Source: CAIKBL01 sp964555355
GTDB taxonomy: Bacteria > Pseudomonadota > Gammaproteobacteria > Ga0077536
Direction of reading: 5' to 3'
Assembly: GCA_964555355.1 (NCBI GenBank)
Contig: CAZKRY010000007.1
Coordinates: 62,001-126,000, forward strand
Length of the DNA stretch: 64,000 bases
Shown here: one piece after another, positions 60,497-64,000 of the stretch
How the letters are laid out: the number at the start of each line of letters is the position of its first letter
Position numbering within the stretch: the stretch's first letter is position 1
Translations under genes and position numbers: made by a program
The notes under the pieces: model-generated
What the model was told of the DNA's origin: nothing
The model's database searches: none
What the model saw: the letters and a program-made list of their open reading frames with translations, nothing else

Positions 60497-61318
60497 ATGA
60501 ACAACCCCGTTGATTTCCCCCGCGACATCCCGGATGTGCAGGGCAGCGAAGATACCCGCCAAATCGACATCGATCGCGTTGGGATTAAAGACATCAAGCA
60601 TCCGGTCGTAATCCGTGACCGGGCCGGGCGCGAACAGCACACGGTCGCGAGCCTCAATATGTATGTGGGGCTACCACACAACTTTAAAGGCACGCACATG
60701 TCGCGCTTCGTGGAAATCCTAAATCACCACGACTACGAGATTTCGGTGCCGATGTTCCGCAAAATGGTCAGTGAGATGACCACCACACTGGATGCGGTCA
60801 CCGGCCGTATCGAGATGACATTCCCATATTTTGTGCAAAAAGCGGCGCCCGTCAGTGGGGTCAAGAGCCTGCTTGATTACGTCGTCACGTTCATCGGCGA
60901 AATCGACCAAAACGCCGAGACGATGTCGGTTAAAGTGCAAGTGCCGGTGACAACGCTTTGCCCCTGTTCCAAGAAAATCTCCGAGTACGGCGCGCATAAC
61001 CAGCGTTCGCACGTCACGGTAGAAGCCAAAGTCGATGGTTTCGTTTGGATTGAAGAACTCATCGACATCGTCGAAAGCGTCGCTTCTTGTGAGTTATACG
61101 GGTTATTAAAGCGCCCCGATGAAAAATACGTCACCGAACGCGCTTACGATAACCCTCGCTTTGTTGAAGATATGGTGCGCGAGACTGCGCTAAAGCTGAA
61201 CGCCGATGATCGTATTTTGAGCTATACGGTGGAATCGGAAAATTTCGAGTCGATCCATAACCATTCGGCGTACGCGCTCGTTCATCGCGACAAAAGAGCG
61301 GCAGTCGCCGTCAAATAG
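60497..61318 (+). CDS. folE2: GTP cyclohydrolase I type B (FolE2)
   Basis: 273 residues. FolE2 pattern: MYVGLPHNFKGTHMSRFVE, TLCPCSKKISEYGAHNQRSHV and the C-terminal ENFESIHNHSAYAL. Metal-flexible enzyme starting tetrahydrofolate synthesis from GTP; it can replace zinc-dependent FolE when zinc is low. The start has AAAGGA at good distance. An intrinsic terminator follows at 61460-61485. Confidence 0.94.
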   Translation: MNNPVDFPRDIPDVQGSEDTRQIDIDRVGIKDIKHPVVIRDRAGREQHTVASLNMYVGLPHNFKGTHMSRFVEILNHHDYEISVPMFRKMVSEMTTTLDAVTGRIEMTFPYFVQKAAPVSGVKSLLDYVVTFIGEIDQNAETMSVKVQVPVTTLCPCSKKISEYGAHNQRSHVTVEAKVDGFVWIEELIDIVESVASCELYGLLKRPDEKYVTERAYDNPRFVEDMVRETALKLNADDRILSYTVESENFESIHNHSAYALVHRDKRAAVAVK

Positions 61319-61417
61319 TTGCCGCGCGTCGCGGGAATAGGATTGCCGTGACAACGTAACGCGCTAATTTACAAGGGAATTCATAGATTGGCACGTTGCA
61401 TGCTAGATAAGTTAGGA

Positions 61418-61439
61418 GCAAACCGCCGTGGCGGCTTGC
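61418..61439 (+). repeat. Structured 3' hairpin after folE2
   Basis: GCAAACCGCC and GGCGGCTTGC pair with a GT loop and one mismatch, further flanked by GGAG and CTCC. It lies 21 bases before the main terminator; role unknown. Confidence 0.4.
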
Positions 61440-61459
61440 ACTCCTCCCTTTGGTCCTTG

Positions 61460-61485
61460 GCGGGCGCTTCGGCGCCCGCATTTTT
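61460..61485 (+). terminator. Intrinsic terminator after folE2
   Basis: GCGGGCGC (61460-61467), tetraloop TTCG, GCGCCCGC (61472-61479), then A and five T (61481-61485). A textbook rho-independent terminator for the plus strand, ending at the mazG stop codon. Confidence 0.85.
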
Positions 61486-62281
61486 ACCGGCGTGCGCGTT
61501 CGGCGTGCTTAGCGGCCTCCCATAACGCATCAAGTTCATTGAGGGAAACTTCGGAAAACGATTTACCCTCGCAACCAAGCGCATCTTCGATAAAGCGGAA
61601 TCGACGTTCGAATTTTTTATTCGCTGAGCGCCCGGCTTGTTCGGGATCAAATTCGAGGTGGCGTGCGAAATTGGCAAGCGCAAACATGACGTCGCCGAAT
61701 TCTTCTATGATGTCCTCACGGTTGGCGCCGGAGTCAAAGGCTGCTTCTAACTCCCGCACTTCTTCGGCAACCTTGGCCAGGACGGCGCGCGGGTCCGCCC
61801 AATCGAATCCAACGCGCGCGGCGCGTTTCTGCAGCTTCACCGCACGGCTCATCGACGGCAGTGCCAACGCCACGCCGGCGAGTTGACGATCGCCTACCCC
61901 GGCGGCGGCCCGCTCCTGAGCTTTCAACGCTTCCCAGCGTTGCGGCTGTTCGTTTATTGCGCCACGCGACTCGCTACCGAAGACATGAGGGTGACGGCGC
62001 GTGAGCTTGCGGTGGATCCGGCGTGCAACTTCGTCGAAATCGAAACGACCTTCCTCGTGCGCAATCTGTGCATAGAACACCACCTGAAAGAGCAAATCGC
62101 CAAGTTCGTCTGGGAGGGTATCCAACGCGTCGCGCTCTATCGCGTCACTCACTTCGTACGCTTCTTCTAGCGTATAGGGGACCAGGCTTTGATAATTCTG
62201 CGCCCTGTCCCACGGACAGCCGGTTTCCGGATCGCGCAGTGCGCGCATAAGACTCAATAGCTCGTCAATTGCACTTACCAT
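61484..62281 (-). CDS. mazG: Nucleoside triphosphate pyrophosphohydrolase MazG
   Basis: 265 residues from ATG 62281 (AIDELLSLMRALRDP follows; the frame extends 32 codons earlier). Two MazG modules: the first with LVPYTLEEAYEVSDAIERD and DELGDLLFQVVFYAQIA, the second with VRELEAAFDS and EEFGDVMFALANFARHL. Hydrolyses abnormal or damaged NTPs; affects stringent response. Stop coincides with the T-run of the folE2 terminator. Confidence 0.93.
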   Translation of the reverse strand: MVSAIDELLSLMRALRDPETGCPWDRAQNYQSLVPYTLEEAYEVSDAIERDALDTLPDELGDLLFQVVFYAQIAHEEGRFDFDEVARRIHRKLTRRHPHVFGSESRGAINEQPQRWEALKAQERAAAGVGDRQLAGVALALPSMSRAVKLQKRAARVGFDWADPRAVLAKVAEEVRELEAAFDSGANREDIIEEFGDVMFALANFARHLEFDPEQAGRSANKKFERRFRFIEDALGCEGKSFSEVSLNELDALWEAAKHAERARR

Positions 62282-62412
62282 GACCGTAGAACATCCCCTC
62301 GCCCGCTTGATTGCGCGCACTTTACTTGATCGCAAACACGAAATCGGGGAACAATCGTGACTTGGACCCAGTCTCATTGAGGCCTCAACGACTTACGCCC
62401 AACGCGCCAATC

Positions 62413-63009
62413 ATGATCAACGTCCCGTTAATTTTGCGTCTTGATGTCTCGGGCAATCCTATCCGCTGGATGCCGTGGCAAGACGCGGTGTGTTTGTACA
62501 GCCGCGGCATGGTGGCGTGGACGGCTGGTGAGCATGAGTTCGTCGTGCGCGGGGGGATTAAGCAAGCGACGGGCGAGCGCTCAAGCTTGGTCGTGCACAG
62601 TATCATCGCCATCAAGCGATCCGGTCGTGGCAGCCATATTCAACGCAGCATTCCGCCGCTCAATAATCACGAGTTATTCCGGCGCGATGCGCATTTATGT
62701 ATGTACTGTGGCGAGCAGTTTTCCGATGGGCATCTGACGCGCGATCACGTCGTTCCCCTCTCGAAGGGCGGTCTAGATGTGTGGTCTAACGTGGTTACGG
62801 CCTGCCGTGACTGCAATACTCGCAAGGGTGGGCGCACACCGGAGCAGGCCCGGATGCCGCTTTTGGCTGTGCCGTACGCACCGAACTGGGCGGAGTTCCT
62901 GGCGCTTTCGAATCGCCGCATACTGGCCGATCAAATGGAGTTCTTAAAGCCGCAATTTAAGCGCGCGACGCGCGGTTTCGCGGTGCCGGGCCTGCTTAGA
63001 CCCGTCTAA
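62413..63009 (+). CDS. HNH endonuclease-domain protein
   Basis: 198 residues from ATG 62413 (longer frame begins at 62311). N-terminal part (about 1-85) is of unknown fold; the HNH motif is clear at 95-140: CMYCGEQF, LTRDHVVPLSKGGLDVWSN, ACRDCNTRKGGRTPEQA. Four Cys probably bind structural zinc. Such stand-alone HNH proteins are often housekeeping-type nucleases of unknown function. Small secreted protein follows 40 bases downstream. Confidence 0.88.
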   Translation: MINVPLILRLDVSGNPIRWMPWQDAVCLYSRGMVAWTAGEHEFVVRGGIKQATGERSSLVVHSIIAIKRSGRGSHIQRSIPPLNNHELFRRDAHLCMYCGEQFSDGHLTRDHVVPLSKGGLDVWSNVVTACRDCNTRKGGRTPEQARMPLLAVPYAPNWAEFLALSNRRILADQMEFLKPQFKRATRGFAVPGLLRPV

Positions 63010-63049
63010 ACATTTCGTTTCGAACTATTCAATTCTGCGGGAGCATGCC

Positions 63050-63454
63050 GTGCGGTATTTAATTTTTGCGACGCTTTTTGCGTACGGTAGCGTGTCCGTG
63101 GTGTGGGCAGGGGGAGCCCGACCCGAATACAGGGTCTGGGGCATTGGGCAAGCGTCCTGTAATCAATACGTCCTGGCTTTCGATAAGAGTGAGGCGACGG
63201 ATTTCAAGCATTACATGGCAGGCTATCTGACGGGATTTAGCACCGCCAGCGCAGAGCAACTGAGCCACAGCTTTGGAACCCGCCCCGTCGCTGATAATTT
63301 ACGAGCGCTACGCGACTATTGTGCCGGACATCGCATGGATAGCTTTGAACGCGCGCTCCAAGCATTACTGCTTAACGCGCAGGCGGCTGCACAAAACGAC
63401 AAGCCCGTGGCTAGCTGGGGACGGCCACCGCAAGCGGAGGCGCCACCAGAGTAA
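63050..63454 (+). CDS. Small secreted protein, two-Cys helical (HdeA/Rap1a-like pattern)
   Basis: 134 residues from GTG 63050, with GGGAG upstream. Signal peptide (FATLFAYGSVSVVWA). The mature part has one Cys in QASCNQY and one in DYCAGH, spaced as in small helical periplasmic proteins with one disulfide (HdeA- or Rap1a-like), and a Pro-rich C-terminus. No family firmly recognised. Confidence 0.6.
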   Translation: MRYLIFATLFAYGSVSVVWAGGARPEYRVWGIGQASCNQYVLAFDKSEATDFKHYMAGYLTGFSTASAEQLSHSFGTRPVADNLRALRDYCAGHRMDSFERALQALLLNAQAAAQNDKPVASWGRPPQAEAPPE

Positions 63455-63761
63455 ATGAAGCCACCTGCATAGGACATTCGCGTTCCAGGCTACAACGATA
63501 AATTCTCAGCGTGCTTGCGTTCAGGAACCGCTCAGGTCGGTCGCTATATGGTCGTCTCAACGAAAACAAGCGTCGACGCGGTCTCGAACCGAGGCAGCGT
63601 AACACGCCAAGTTAGGCTCCTCTCGCGTAGGATATTTGCCACAAGCAGCGCGCAAAAGCTGTTCAGTGTTTGCGATAATGCCTAAAATGGTCCATTATTT
63701 GGTTGTTAATTCAATGAATTCCTCACTAGGAATGTTTGTCCACGTTGATAGGAGATACCTC
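63455..63761 (+). promoter_or_regulatory. Promoter and leader of the alanine-zipper lipoprotein
   Basis: No gene seen in these 307 bases. The upstream half shows nothing. The downstream half has an extended -10 (TGC then GATAAT, 63671-63679) and three small inverted repeats in the putative leader: AATGG-T-CCATT (63686-63696), AATTCA-A-TGAATT (63708-63720) and ATTCCT-CACT-AGGAAT (63718-63733), then AGGAGA before the ATG. Confidence 0.45.
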
Positions 63762-64000
63762 ATGCACAAATCCCTCTCTCTCGCGCTGCGCGCTGCTTTA
63801 GTCGCCGGTGTGGTCGGCCTGATGGCCGGTTGCTCCAACGTTACCCCGGAACAACTCTCCGCGGTCGAAGCCAAAGCTAGCGAAGCAATGTCGAAGGCAA
63901 GCGCCGCCAGCGCCAATGCCGACAAAGCGTTGAAGGCTGCCACGGACGCCGCCGCCGCCGCGCAAGCTGCGCAAAGCGCCGCTGACGCCGCCATGGCTTG
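63762..64000 (+). CDS. Alanine-zipper (Lpp/OprI-like) lipoprotein, truncated by window edge
   Basis: Open from ATG 63762 to the window end (79 codons), with AGGAGA before the start. Signal peptide ending in a lipobox MAGC (Cys at about residue 24), then a heptad coiled coil very rich in Ala (SKASAASANADKAL). Resembles the small Lpp/OprI murein-type or alanine-zipper outer-membrane lipoproteins. C-terminus outside the window, so peptidoglycan anchoring Lys cannot be checked. Confidence 0.82.
   Translation, partial: MHKSLSLALRAALVAGVVGLMAGCSNVTPEQLSAVEAKASEAMSKASAASANADKALKAATDAAAAAQAAQSAADAAMA

Noticed and set aside
62311..62412. Earlier start for the HNH protein
   Set aside because: The added 34 residues are not protein-like; ATG 62413 begins a compact hydrophobic strand typical of a real N-terminus.
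1..64000. tRNA, rRNA, CRISPR arrays, insertion sequences or prophage genes
   Set aside because: No cloverleaf-like segment, regularly spaced direct repeats, transposase or phage structural motifs were found by reading; only short palindromic repeats are present.

Overview
The window looks like a chromosomal segment of a heterotrophic proteobacterium, most likely a gammaproteobacterium. Supporting genes are an adjacent parE-parC pair, a DUF2058 protein, a MerR-type LiuR regulator with methylcrotonyl-CoA carboxylase, the PrkA-YeaH-SpoVR trio and DUF1289. GC content is moderately high by eye. I see no rRNA, tRNA, CRISPR array, transposase or phage module. About 53 protein genes cover nearly all of it.

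1-9.3 kb, surface and secretion island: a truncated CHASE2 sensor, a secreted Cys/Thr-rich protein, a two-partner-secretion pair (TpsA exoprotein and TpsB pore) and a periplasmic TPR-CHAT putative peptidase. 9.4-13.8 kb: an MMPL/RND exporter carrying an apparently intact cyclic-nucleotide-binding domain, facing a LolA-like periplasmic protein and a cupin with a basic tail. 13.9-20.1 kb: acyl-CoA synthetase coupled to a transglutaminase-like protein, an NYN-LOTUS protein coupled to an SDR oxidoreductase, and a fused enoyl-CoA hydratase/3-hydroxyacyl-CoA dehydrogenase.

20.3-26.3 kb, LiuR operon: regulator, both methylcrotonyl-CoA carboxylase subunits, and three tightly coupled genes (HugZ-like, methyltransferase, GFA), with repeated TTAACGT/CTAACGT operator-like sites before the regulator and before the carboxylase. 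26.3-30.1 kb: a REPIN-like repeat pair, nitroreductase, a small lipoprotein, and a MoxR-VWA (CoxE-like) pair. 30.1-37.1 kb: a six-gene operon led by a TetR repressor behind a perfect palindrome, with the fused isobutyryl-CoA mutase IcmF, a vitamin-B12-receptor-like protein lacking a signal peptide, DUF1289, a crotonase and a quinone-oxidoreductase-like MDR. 37.3-45.1 kb: phosphohexomutase, Baeyer-Villiger-type monooxygenase, DUF2058, cytochrome P450, a compact MetE-like methionine synthase, and a dicarboxylate/amino-acid symporter.

45.1-50.2 kb: prkA-yeaH-spoVR behind a full-consensus sigma-54 promoter with upstream palindromes. 50.3-56.4 kb: dinB, a glycine-zipper protein, parC and parE. 56.5-59.0 kb: a rubrerythrin, Fe-S (HdrD/GlpC-like) and DUF3501 operon with a Fur/PerR-shaped palindrome in front. 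59.1-64 kb: xseB, ispA, folE2, mazG, an HNH nuclease, a small secreted protein, and the start of an alanine-zipper lipoprotein.

Together the genes suggest a metabolically versatile aerobe with branched-chain amino acid, short-acyl-CoA and hydrocarbon or lipid oxidation capacity and stress/nitrogen-responsive regulation. Functional assignments rest on recognised motifs and gene order; no database search was possible.
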